64,000 bases of DNA from Pseudopyrenochaeta lycopersici (lineage: Eukaryota; Ascomycota; Dothideomycetes; Pleosporales; Pseudopyrenochaetaceae), in contig NHZP01000002.1 of assembly GCA_003313425.1 (NCBI GenBank), forward strand, positions 1,736,001-1,800,000, written 5' to 3'. Position 1 is the stretch's first letter, and each line of letters opens with the position of its first letter. The position numbers and the translations under genes are program-made. The notes below the pieces were generated by a model. It worked only from the letters and a program-made list of their open reading frames with translations. It did no database searches and had not been told where the DNA came from. Of the stretch, positions 11,644 to 22,500 are shown piece after piece.

Positions 11644-14352
11644 TCAACCAACCCGTGTGATTGTCCCACCACTATTCGCCCGCTGTCGGCCAATAGGCGC
11701 TCCGGTGCGGGCAGATACGACGTTGCCAGAGGAATTGGGCCGGCTGTTGCTACGCGGTCGACTAGCCGCCGAGCGCCGTGTACTTGATGCGTGGTGCTCC
11801 CCCTGCGAAGCATGGTGGTTCCGACGCTGAAAAACGCAAACACAAAGACGTCAGATCCACCTAAAACAAAAATGCAATTCTTGAACAAGAAGAACACTTG
11901 GGAATCTAGGGATAGAATTAAGAGTACATCGATTCGGCCATAGAGAATGCTCATCCTGAGTTCTAGAGGACTTAAGAATCAACGTACCGAAGTCTGACTG
12001 CTCTGTCGCTCATACTCCTTTGGCCGCCTCTCTCTGGAGGCCGATCCGTCGTCCTGCAAGCGGAGGTTCTCCAATCGCCCTTGGCTTAGCGGGTCCGAGT
12101 CGTCTAACCTCATCGGCGAGGCTGCTGTCGACGGGGTCAGGGTTGGCTTTTCTACCGTTCCGTTTTGACGTGCTTCAGCGAGCTTGGCAAGCTTATCCCA
12201 TCGGTCTTGTCGACTTTGCTGCCTTTGGCTGGCATTGTTCTGTGACTCGGCGTAGTCGTGCGAGCAATCGTCAAAGAGCTGTGGGTTTACTTCCATAAAC
12301 AACTTCATTGCATTGTACACCATACCATGAATTGTCCTGATGTCAATCATTCAGTAAAGCAGCGCATACAAAGGCATATAGAGGCTTACCGATTCCAATG
12401 CCCTTTCGAATTTTCGTATAGAGGAGCAAACATGATAGGCAGGATAACCTCAACATTATCACTGACAAGATTGCAGAAATACTCATTGTTCCAGAAATAG
12501 AGTGCTCGTTCAGCAACCTGTGATGATGTTAGCGGGGTCAATGGACATGCAGGATGTTGACGTACCTGAAAGTGAGGGCTAGCCACAGACTTTGCTAATT
12601 GATTGAAAAGTGGCTCCTGAACCTTTGCGAACTCGGCTGGGTCCATTACCTCAAAAATATCCTCGACCTCGTTCAGGAACATGACTTCCTTGGTGCTGTT
12701 GACTTTGGGCCAATAACGCAAAAGTCCAAGAACAACCTGTCCATGTAAGCTTAGCCTGTGAGATCTTCCAGAAGAACCTACCTCTTCGGTCAAGGCAGCA
12801 TCCTTTTCGAGGAACTGAACGATGCAGTATGCCAATTGCGGGTGGTACATGCTCAGGCTCTTGACTTTATGCAGGGGAATAAGGACTCTTGTCAGGAATA
12901 GTTTGTGCTCTTCTTTTAGTGGAAGCGCGAAGCCGTTAATGATTGAGCCAAGGATCTCGAGCAGTTCAGCAATTCCGTTGAACCTCTCGGTCTCGTAAAT
13001 GAACTGGAAGAAGACATTGTTGATGGAGCGACGGATGTATGAGCGGAGATTCAGAAATTTGCCATAGATGCGATGAAGGGTTGTCTTCAGAAAGTCGCGT
13101 TCTCTTGGATCTTCGGAATCGAACAGTTCAAGAAGCTTCAATGTGTTAGCAGAGAAACCCAAAGGGACGTCCATGTGGACAGACTCACGTTAAGCACGAA
13201 GCTGTGGTCTATGTATGCCTTGGCAATGTTCGTGTTGAAGTCTTGACTCTCAATGAATCGCAGGAAAAACTCGTACACAACCTGAATATGCGGCCACGCT
13301 ACTTCCAGAACCGGTTCATCCTCCTCGGGGTCGAACGCTTCGCCTTGCGGGTTCATAGGAGGTGGAATGGGCCGGAATAAATTCTTCGCGAACATTTCGA
13401 CAACACGAGGATACATCTTTTCAGTGATGACCTGGCGGTTGTTGGCAACATAGTCGAGTAACTCGTGTAGTGCGAGGCGTTTGATCTCCTTTGATTTCAT
13501 ATCGCCGCTTGCGTCGTTGAAATCGAAAATGATGTTGCATTGATCAATCTTCTGCATAAAGAGCTCTTCCCGCTTGTTCGGGGGCACCTCGTGGAAACCC
13601 GGAAGCTTCTCCAACTCTCGCTGTCGCTGGTCCGAGATGTCGAACCGCGAAGAGTGTTGCCTTTTCGGTGTCCTGATCCCCTCGATGTTGTCTTTGGGCG
13701 TTGCTTGGAGGCGGTCAAATATCAATGACTTCTGGCCGGCCTTGGGGGGTGCGAGATCGCCGGGCATTGTCTCCGCTGCGCCAGGAGGGGGGATATGCTG
13801 AGAGCATGGGTTAGTGCGCTGAAATTGTACTGATGAAAACAGCTACACTCACCGGAGCGCTTGGGCTGATGATCACACTAGGGGCTAGAGGCTGCCCGAA
13901 TTTGTGAGGCGTGACTGAGCCAGGAACGCCAGCATTGTTGGCACCACCGGGACCCATCAAGCCTTGCTGGGCGCCGAATGGCGGACCTCCAGCTAGAGAG
14001 CCTGAGGCGGGCTGCTGTCCTGGCTGCTGCAAAGAGCCAATGTTTCCTGAAGCGCCATCTGCGGCGGGCTGGCTCTTGCCCCGCGAGTCGGCTAGCTGCG
14101 TCTGCGATGAAGAAGGGGTGGCCTGGGCAGAGCCAGAGGGTGAATTGGAGGCGCCGTGCGAGGGCGATGCGGTGCCGGAAGACGAATCTTTCTTCTTAGA
14201 CGACTTGCCATCTTTGTTTCGAGAGAGCTGTTCAGACTAGACATGTTAGCTTCTGCGCATGGAGAGGGGTAGGACTGTGAGCAGAGGTGGGGAGTGGCGT
14301 GCAAGGGGCGACTTACGACCCTTTGCCTGAAGCCCTTCATGACTGTTGACAT
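11644..14352 (-). CDS. RTS1: PP2A B56 (B') regulatory subunit, Rts1/Par1 type, 737 aa, eight exons
   Basis: Regulatory subunit that targets protein phosphatase 2A; in yeasts it acts at the centromere and septum and in stress and cell-size control. Minus-strand exons: 14352-14317, 14236-13853, 13797-13189, 13135-12782, 12736-12566, 12517-12390, 12336-11988 and 11826-11644; 2214 nt, in frame throughout. N-terminus [12 protein letters not shown], then a low-complexity Ser/Gly/Pro/Gln-rich region (to about 170). The B56 HEAT-like core follows: [66 protein letters not shown] and [19 protein letters not shown]. The last intron (161 nt) is inferred from a GTACGT donor and CAG acceptor joining to an Arg/Ser-rich tail ([17 protein letters not shown]). 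Without that splice the protein would stop at 679 aa (stop near 11979). Translation could also start at Met5 (14340). The gene is divergent from TFC1. Confidence 0.93.
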
Positions 14353-15076
14353 ATGCGCAAGTGCACGTCAGGCGCTGCGGAGGTCTTGCGGCGACGGAGC
14401 GACCGAACGGGGGCTGGCCCTCGAAGCGAGGAGATATGTTGCGGGTCCAATAGCGCCAATGGAGAACAGTAGAGACACGCGCACGCAATATCGGAGGGGC
14501 AAGAGGGCGAAAGGCTCAGATCGACATGGAGGAGAAACGCGAGCGGTAAGAGATGGTTGCTAGTGTTGGAGTTCAGGACGGTGCACGGGGGTCGGCGATG
14601 AGGGAGGAGCTCGCGAGAGGGGGTCAGACGGCAGCTGGAGCCCTAGCAACCACGTGGTGACGTACTCGGCGTCCTGGGCGAGAGAAAGCCGTGTGCTTGT
14701 AGGTATGAGGAAGATGAATGCGAGCAGAACGTTAGAGTGCCAACTCAGGGCTCCAGACGGCGTGATGGGCAGCGGGAGAGATTCGCACTAGCCGAACCGG
14801 TAGCGAAGAGCCCGTGCGTATGAATAGAGACCCCGCCGTTGAAGGCGTCGAAGCATCACCGTTGCAGCGCCGGAGAGCCATGGTCGTAGCGGAAGAGCTT
14901 GTGTTGGTTGAGCAGCAATGTTGCATGGGAGTTTGACAAGACTCACAGCTGTACACGGCGCAGTCGAGATCTGATCTGATTTTGTCACTCCCTTGAAGAA
15001 AACATCACCAGATCCCTGTCTCTGCAGAGGGTGCTGCATCGCACCCTCGCATAATTCCCCGAAGACTATCTGCGCC
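14353..15076. promoter_or_regulatory. Divergent RTS1/TFC1 promoter region
   Basis: The 724 bp between the two start codons must contain both promoters. It is GC-rich with no TATA box that I can defend. The clearest elements are two closely spaced CCAAT pentamers (listed separately). The small frame 14993-15247 is the extended first exon of TFC1, not a separate gene. Confidence 0.6.
14447..14460 (+). promoter_or_regulatory. Tandem CCAAT boxes upstream of RTS1
   Basis: CCAAT at 14447-14451 and again at 14456-14460, nine bases apart start to start, about 95-108 bp upstream of the RTS1 ATG on the opposite strand. CCAAT is the core bound by the fungal HAP/CBC complex, and binding by that complex here is an inference. 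The distance from TFC1 is about 620 bp, so RTS1 is the likelier target. Confidence 0.4.
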
Positions 15077-17201
15077 ATGAATGACGAACACGATGCCGTT
15101 GAAGAGCATGGCGACACCCAACGTGCTCCATTGCTGCATATCCCATCTCGCGCCATCTCAGTTGTCGAGCATCCGTGTATTGTCAAGAATGTCGACAAGG
15201 GCATCACCTCACTGGGTGGGCCTGTCAAACTGAGCAAGGTCAGATAAGGTTCATGATGCCCCCGATGCGCGACTAATAACCACTTCAGGGTCTTCGAACA
15301 AGACTGGAAACCACAACTAATGCTGACGGCGATGACGAGCTTAAGAAACTCATCTCCGTCTCCCTGCGGCCTGACGACCCTTTTGCCAAACGTTTGCTTT
15401 CTACCCCAGTGAGGACCAACAATTTGCTACTAAAGGTTACTGTACCAAAGCGAACAGGCCGTAAACGAAAGCGTGGCTCTTTGGCTCCCTTCCTGGCCGA
15501 GGACGAATTGGGGACCTGCGGTGATGGGGCCCCAGTCCACAGTGCGCCTCCGAGCAAGCCTTCCCATGTGGATGCCTCGACCATCTATAGGAGCATACAG
15601 GACAATGCTTCACTGTATAAGGTCTCTGTGGCCGGAGTCGTTGATGAGTCCCATCGCTTTCGGTGTAAGTCCCAAGTGCTTCTCAACCAGTATATTGATT
15701 TACTGATTGTGTCAGCTATGCCTGACCTGCAATTCGCTGCCTCTCGCAATGACACGATGGTCAATCTCAGAAACCATGTTCTGCCAAAACGATGTGAGCA
15801 TCTCTGCCGAAGCGAGCGATGATTCCAGCTAACGCAATCCCAGACAGTCAGTTGAATAAGTACGCGCTCAATACCACGGCTGGTGCAGATGTCTCCAAAA
15901 GTGTTGGGCCTTCTGCCGAGTTTTTGCAAATGCCTATTGCTTTCAACTATCGGTAAGCTGACGATTTGGGTTGTTTCGAAGAGCGCTGATCGCAAATTAG
16001 GTTCCAGCAAAACGCCTACGTCAAGTATACCGAGAAAGGCGTCGTCAACCTGCAGAAAAGCATTGCCTACAATGCATACACCATTATCAAACCAACCGAT
16101 GAGGCTCTACCAACAGGGCCCAAGCCGAGCCTACCAGCAGAGGATACTCTTACGCCATACCTGCAGACGTTGATCAAGCAGATTCGAGACTTGCTCGAAG
16201 AACGACCAATTATTACTCGGCATTTACTATATAACAAGCTTGGTTGGGACAAGCGAACTAAGCTGAGACAGGCAGCCGTATATTGTGGCTACTTCTTCGA
16301 GAGCGGGCCGTGGAGGGAGGCCCTTATACGTTGGGGAGTTGATCCACGTAAAGATCCCCAATACCGAAAGTACCAGACCGTATCATTCCTATCCTATCTC
16401 AAGACGGGGACTTCAAAACATCACAAGGGCTTCGACCAACATGTCCTGAAGCTTAGCAAGATGTCACGGAAAGACCTGGAGACTGAACACACCTTTGATG
16501 GTATCAATGTGTCTCGAACAGGAAATCTCTTTCAGTTTTGTGATATTACCGACCCTCTGATTGCCAGAATTCTGGGCACAGATAACATCCGAACTACCTG
16601 CGCCCCAACCTTTCAAGGATGGTACCATGTTGGAACGTGGGCGAAGGCAACAGTCATACTGAAAGACAAGATGAATACGATCATTGGCGAAATGCCACCA
16701 GACGATACCATTTATCAGCGCATTGTAGAGTGGCCTGAGTTGTGGGATGACAAGGATATCGCAGCGCGGTACAAAGACGAGATCCATGACCGGCAAGTGC
16801 ACGAAGAGAAGAAGAGAGAGCACGAAGTTATGTACCACGTTCGTTGGGCTGCAAGAAATCCGAGATATGCTTTTGAGAAGATGGAAGCACCTTCTGAGCA
16901 GGAACGAGAAGCAGAGGCAGAAGAGGCCACAGAAGACATTGATGTCCCTGAGGACATGACTGAAAACCCAGTAACCGTGGAAGAGATTCTGGATGATAAT
17001 AGTGATATTGAAGAAAATGATGATGATAATGACGATGGGGGGGACGATGAGCGCGAAGCTGCGGGCGACGACGAGGGCGACGGTCCAGAAGAGGATATTG
17101 ATGGAGTCTGGGAGGCCGATGACGACAACGACAGCTTCGCCACGCCCATGCGTACAGCCTCAGAAGGGCCAGCGCCATTTGGCGGACTTTACAGAGTATA
17201 A
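15077..17201 (+). CDS. TFC1: TFIIIC subunit tau95 (Tfc1/Sfc1, GTF3C5 type), 641 aa, five exons
   Basis: Subunit of the general RNA polymerase III factor TFIIIC that helps bind the A box of tRNA genes. Exons: 15077-15238, 15289-15664, 15716-15793, 15844-15952 and 16001-17201, total 1926 nt in frame. N-terminus carries VEHPCIVKNVDKGITSLGGP and, after intron 1, GLRTRLE then SVSLRPDDPFAKRLLSTPVRTNNLLLKV, the tau95 N-terminal domain. After a basic run (PKRTGRKRKRG) come FRSMPDLQFAAS, LLEERPIITRHLLYN, AAVYCGYFFESGPWREALIRWGVDPRKDP.. and YQTVSFLS, typical of the DNA-binding half. The C-terminus is strongly acidic (Asp/Glu runs, about residues 545-620), as in other tau95 proteins. Intron 2 is 51 nt, a multiple of three with no stop, so unspliced RNA would stay open. 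Shares a promoter region with RTS1. Confidence 0.93.
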
Positions 17202-17607
17202 TAGAGACGGGTGGGCCGCAATCCTCCCACTCGTGAAATGTTTGCGCGAAGTCTGAATTCCAAAGTCATTAAATACCGTAGAAAGGCATCGATATTGTCA
17301 TAGACAGAATTTCAAAAATTTGTGCATGTAAATGCTAAATATTTCTGTTAAAGACTATGACTATGACTGGGTTAGAATGAATCACGTATCAACTGCGAAC
17401 GAACATGTCATGAATGTCAGGAACAAGCGACCCACTTTTCTCGTGCTTGGCTTGAGCGCAAGTCGGATCGCCTGAGCTTTCGTTTTCATAACCTCACCAG
17501 AACTCGAACCACCAACACCACCGCCCACCACTCCACTGCCGACTGATCACGTTCAGTCGCCCCTTAAAAAACGCCTACCGCTCTTCGCCAGCTAATTGAG
17601 ACGCAAC
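17202..17607. other. Intergenic: TFC1 3' UTR and COX6 promoter
   Basis: Both neighbours are on the plus strand. The part just before COX6 is CA-rich (repeated CCACC/ACCACC between about 17505 and 17540), resembling fungal promoters or leaders of housekeeping genes. No gene, RNA or repeat is evident. Confidence 0.4.
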
Positions 17608-18432
17608 ATGTCCTTTGTACGCGCCGCGTCAAAGGTTAGCCGAGTGGGCGTGCGAGCCCCGGCCTACCGAGCAACCCCCGTTGCGTGGAACGCACAGCGT
17701 GCTTTCTCGCAGTCAGCCGTCAGAAAAAGCGACGCGCATGCCGAGGAGACTTTTGAGGAGTTTACTGCCAGGTATGGAGCACCCATGGAGGGGAGGGGTT
17801 TCGTAGTGGAGCTGGGGAACGAGATACCCGAGGACGAAAGGACAGCCATTGAGCTTCATTAAGCTTGTGAGGAGCTGTGTCGCTGACGTTTATATCCTTA
17901 AAATAGGTACGAGAAAGAGTTTGACGGTGTGAACGACGTTTTTGAGCTTCAGGTACGTTTGTTCCACCCAATTTCCCACGACTTATACCGGTATCACCCG
18001 ATCCGACATGGACTTGCTACAAAGGCCATTTAGATTGGTGTGAGAAGCTGACAGACATTCAGCGAAACCTCAACAACTGCTTCGCCTACGATCTCGTTCC
18101 CTCGCCTTCCGTTATCACGGCCGCTCTCCGCGCTGCCAGGCGTGTCAACGACTTCCCCTCCGCCGTCCGAGTCTTTGAGGGTACGTGACTTCGCCAATCT
18201 CATATATAATCATTGGGAACTATCCTGTATATTCTAAGGTCCAGCCGGATGATGCTCCGCTCATTAAACCGTTTCCATCCTATGAAGGAGCATGCATTAC
18301 TAACACAGTATAGGCATCAAGTTCAAGGTTGAGAACAAAGGACAGTACGCAGAGTATCTTCAGGAGCTCGAGCCAATACGTGAGGAGCTCGGTATCCCGC
18401 TTAAGGAGGCCATGTATCCCGATGAGAAGTAG
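17608..18432 (+). CDS. COX6: Cytochrome c oxidase subunit VI (mammalian COX5A type), 148 aa, four exons
   Basis: Nuclear-encoded subunit of respiratory complex IV on the matrix side of the inner mitochondrial membrane. Exons: 17608-17771, 17907-17952, 18063-18180 and 18314-18432 (introns 135, 110 and 133 nt), 447 nt in frame. The N-terminal 40 residues (MSFVRAASKVSRVGVRAPAY.. with Arg and hydroxylated residues, no acids) look like a mitochondrial presequence. The mature part begins near EETFEEFTARYEKEFDGVND, followed by LNNCFAYDLVPSP, ALRAARRVNDFPSAVRVFEG and the tail REELGIPLKEAMYP, all typical of the subunit. If intron 1 is not removed the frame stops at 17862. The introns are longer than most in the window relative to the short exons. 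Confidence 0.95.
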
Positions 18433-19554
18433 ATGATCACATGGTTACGCTTAATGCCCGTCACTTCCCCCTCCCTTGCCAATCTCAAAATCAGCGGGCC
18501 TTCGAGGGCTGCACTGTACATGCCGACATTTTCATTTCCGACCTAGACAGACGGATGGGGAGGGAGGGTGCTGTATCACTACGTGATGTTTTCCTTTGCA
18601 ATCTGGGTATCGCAGCCGTTTTGGAGCGTAGGGCGGTGGCAGTCATAGGTGGAGCGGTATCTCGCTGTAGTACATGTACAGATTTTGTTGACTTTCAGAT
18701 TGCTCGCCCGGTTCAGTTGCGTGATGCAAATGCCATGCTACTGATAGATGACTCGAACAAACCCTGAGTCTTGGCGTCAGTCGTACTGCCACGTTGATCG
18801 TCACGGTCCTCAAATTGCTCACCAAGCGCTTTTTGAACATCCAAATTAAAGGTTTTACATGTCCGAACTTTGAGAACCATCATCTGGAAATCTCTTCGAT
18901 GAAGCGATGGACGAAAACAGAGATGTAGGTCACACTGTGGGTCTTCTAATAGAATTGGAGGTTCTACGTGTTGGCTTGGCAAGGTTCTGAAGATGTCTAG
19001 TCGACACTTCACGAATTCGATACTTGCTGTTCACCTACTATGTAATGTAGAGATGCTATGCAATGAGAAAGTATTCTCCAGTTGCAGGCGACCATTGAGA
19101 TATCACGGACCTTACATTGCCGATGCGCTAATAAACATTAGGAAAGACGCGGTTTTCTCAACTAGCCAATCATATTAGCGCTTGGCAGTGCTCAGGGTTT
19201 ATGCGCCTCCCATCGTTCGTCGTTCAGAGCGAGCTCAAGTCGCGATTCACACCCAGCATATGCTGGACGCGACCACCACTCCACCACAAGGCCTCCTTCT
19301 TCCTTAACGATTGTAATGAACATATAGGCCCTGCAGCCTACACCCTCCTTTTCAGTTTTGATATTTTAATCTGCGGGCCACTGCGACATTCTACAAACTC
19401 ATTGCGACGGTCGAACGAGGCCGACCGTCCGATGCGCCTGCCTTCAACCACATTGCTCGCACCACAGGGCTCGACTGTTACAAGACCTCAAGGCACGGCC
19501 TAGGCGGGCTCTTGGGAACCACACCAGCATCACTCCGCTGGTCACAATATCAAC
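18433..19554. other. Intergenic: COX6 3' UTR and TRA1 upstream region
   Basis: No supported gene. The open frame 18441-18767 starts 9 nt after the COX6 stop and has no recognisable product, so I treat it as 3' UTR. A CCAAT pentamer sits at 19166-19170, about 385 bp upstream of the TRA1 ATG, and the last 350 bp resemble a TRA1 leader. Confidence 0.4.
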
Positions 19555-22500
19555 ATGGCGGCACACAACTTTGAGGCGATGGCCTCGAAGCTCGATGATC
19601 CGAATTCTGGTACGAGACGCTCTTTAGATGCGGAACGCGCTTATCTACGGTCGCGCAAGGTACTTGAAAGAGGTCAAAGGCTGACTGGGCACAGATCTTA
19701 GAACGAAAGGAACTCAGGCGATCGAAATTCGAGACAACATTGAAAGCTACTGTCAAGGGCAGCAGTACAGCGTTTTCTTAAACCACCTTGTCCCAGTGTT
19801 TCTCAAAATATTAGATGGCAACCCTGTCTTCATATCAACGTCTCCAGAACAGGTAAGTGCGCGACTTGCGACCATGATGAACCATCTAACACCAGACGCA
19901 GCGACTACGGAACTGCGTTCTCGAGATTCTGCACCGACTTCCTATGAATCCAGTCGAGGCGGTCGAACCCCATGCGGAGAAGATTGTGGACAAGCTCATG
20001 AGTTTGGTAAAGTTGGAGAACGAGGATAATGCTGTGTTGTGCATGAAGACTATTATGGACTTCCAGCGACACCAGACGAAGGCGCTCATCAACCAAGTAC
20101 AGCCATTCCTGGACCTTATACAAGAGATGTTTGAGACAATGGAGCAGGCGGTCCACGACACATTTGACAGCAATACGGCTGCGACGGCCTCGCAGGGCGT
20201 CCCCTCCACGCCGAGCAACCATCAGTACTCGCAATCTCCCCGGCCGAGCTCGCCAGCAACAGCTCTCACATCTGGTCCCACAGGCGACCTTGGGTCCGAA
20301 CACCAGCAAACGCGCATGTTGCTGAAGGGCATGCAGTCGTTCAAGGTCCTTGCCGAATGCCCTATAATCGTTGTGTCCCTATTTCAGGCATATAGGAACT
20401 GCGTGAACAAGAATGTGAAACTTTTTGTTCCGCTGATCAAGAATGTGCTTCTGCTGCAGGCAAAACCACAAGAGAAGGCGCACGAGGAAGCACAAGCTCG
20501 GGGTACCATATTCACTGGAGTCAGCAAAGACATCCGCAACCGCGCAGCCTTTGGCGACTTCATTACGGCGCAAGTGAAAACTATGAGCTTTTTGGCATAT
20601 CTGCTTCGAGTATATGCCAATCAGTTGAACGACTTTCTTCCGACCCTACCGGATATCGTTGTGCGACTGCTCAAGGATTGTCCGCGAGAAAAATCCGGGG
20701 CGCGTAAGGAGCTCCTGGTAGCTATTAGGCATATCATTAACTTCAATTTCCGCAAAATCTTTCTCAAGAAGATCGACGAACTATTGGACGAGCGGACGTT
20801 GATTGGTGACGGCCTTACGGTGTACGAAACTATGCGACCTCTCGCATATAGTATGCTTGCCGACCTGATCCACCATCTGCGTGACTCGCTATCAAAGGAG
20901 CAGATTCGCCGCACAGTAGAAGTATATACGAAAAACCTCCACGACTCGTTCCCGGGAACCAGCTTCCAGACTATGAGCGCGAAACTCTTACTTAACATGG
21001 CGGAGTGTATCGCAAAGCTGGAGCCAAAGGAAGATGCACGATACTTCTTGATCATGATACTTAATGCCATTGGAGACAAGTTTGCAGCGATGAACCGCCA
21101 GTATCACAATGCTGTAAAGCTCTCGACGCAATATAGCCAGCCTTCCATTGATGCGGTAGATGAGAACCACATGGCGGTTCAAGAAAATCCTCCAGATTGG
21201 GACGAGATCGATATATTCAATGCTACACCGATCAAGACGTCGAATCCACGAGATAGGAGCTCCGATCCGATCGCTGACAACAAGTTCCTTTTCAAGAACC
21301 TGCTGCATGGGCTCAAGAACCTGTTCTACCAATTGCGGCTGTGCAATCCAGCAAAGATCAAAGATGAGATAGATGTGGCAAATGCTTCAGCCAATTGGCA
21401 TGAAGTGTCCTTTGGCTACAACGCGGAAGAAGTGGAAGTGCTCATCAAGCTCTTCCGTGAAGGCGCGAAAGTATTTCGGTACTACAACACCGACAAAAGT
21501 CTTGAGACAGGCCTGTCACCAGGAGATTTTATGGGCAACCAGCATATGATGTCAAGCGGTAAAGAAGAGAAGGACTTATTAGAGACATTTGCAACTGTCT
21601 TTCATCACATTGATCCAGCGACATTCCACGAAGTATTTTCATCCGAGATACCCCATTTGTACGAGATGATGTTTGATCATCCGGCGTTGCTCCACGTCCC
21701 TCAATTTCTCCTGGCTTCGGAAGCAACTTCACCAAGCTTCTCAGGGATGTTACTACAATTCCTTATGGACCGCATCGAAGAGGTTGGGACTGCAGACGTG
21801 AAGAAATCGTCAATCCTACTACGACTTTTCAAGCTATCATTCATGGCTGTCACGCTCTTCTCTGCGCAGAATGAGCAAGTGCTGCTACCGCACGTAAGCA
21901 AGATCATCACAAAGTCGATACAATTGTCAACGACAGCTGAGGAGCCAATGAATTACTTTCTTCTGTTGAGATCGCTGTTTAGGAGCATTGGGGGTGGGAG
22001 GTTCGAACATCTTTACAAGGAGATTCTCCCACTCCTGGAGATGTTACTGGACGTTCTCAATAATCTACTGCTAACGGCGCGCAAGCCGGCTGAGCGAGAT
22101 TTGTTCGTGGAATTATCTCTCACAGTACCAGCGCGACTTAGCAACCTATTACCGCATCTCAGCTACCTGATGCGCCCGTTGGTCGTCGCATTACGGGCTG
22201 GATCAGATCTTGTTGGCCAAGGTTTGCGCACACTCGAGCTTTGCGTGGATAATTTGACAGCGGACTATCTCGATCCGATTATGGCGCCTGTCATTGACGA
22301 GCTCATGGCTGCGCTCTGGGAACATCTCAAGCCTAACCCCTACAGTCATTTTCATGCCCACACTACAATGCGCATTCTTGGTAAGCTTGGTGGGCGTAAC
22401 CGAAAGTTCATCACAGGGCCACCAGAGCTAGATTTCAAGCCCTATTCTGATGATGCAGCATCCATTGATATTCGACTCATTGGTTCGACAAAGGATCGCG

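Noticed and set aside
11226..11954. Minus-strand open frame of 242 codons
   Set aside because: It has no recognisable domains, overlaps the last RTS1 exon in another frame, and its composition (Cys, Ser and Phe scattered) looks like chance.
16715..17178. Ser-rich and His/Pro-rich antisense frames in TFC1
   Set aside because: They are mirror images of the acidic low-complexity tail of TFC1.
18441..18767. 108-codon open frame after COX6
   Set aside because: Starts 9 nt after the COX6 stop and has no coding features, so it is most likely 3' UTR.
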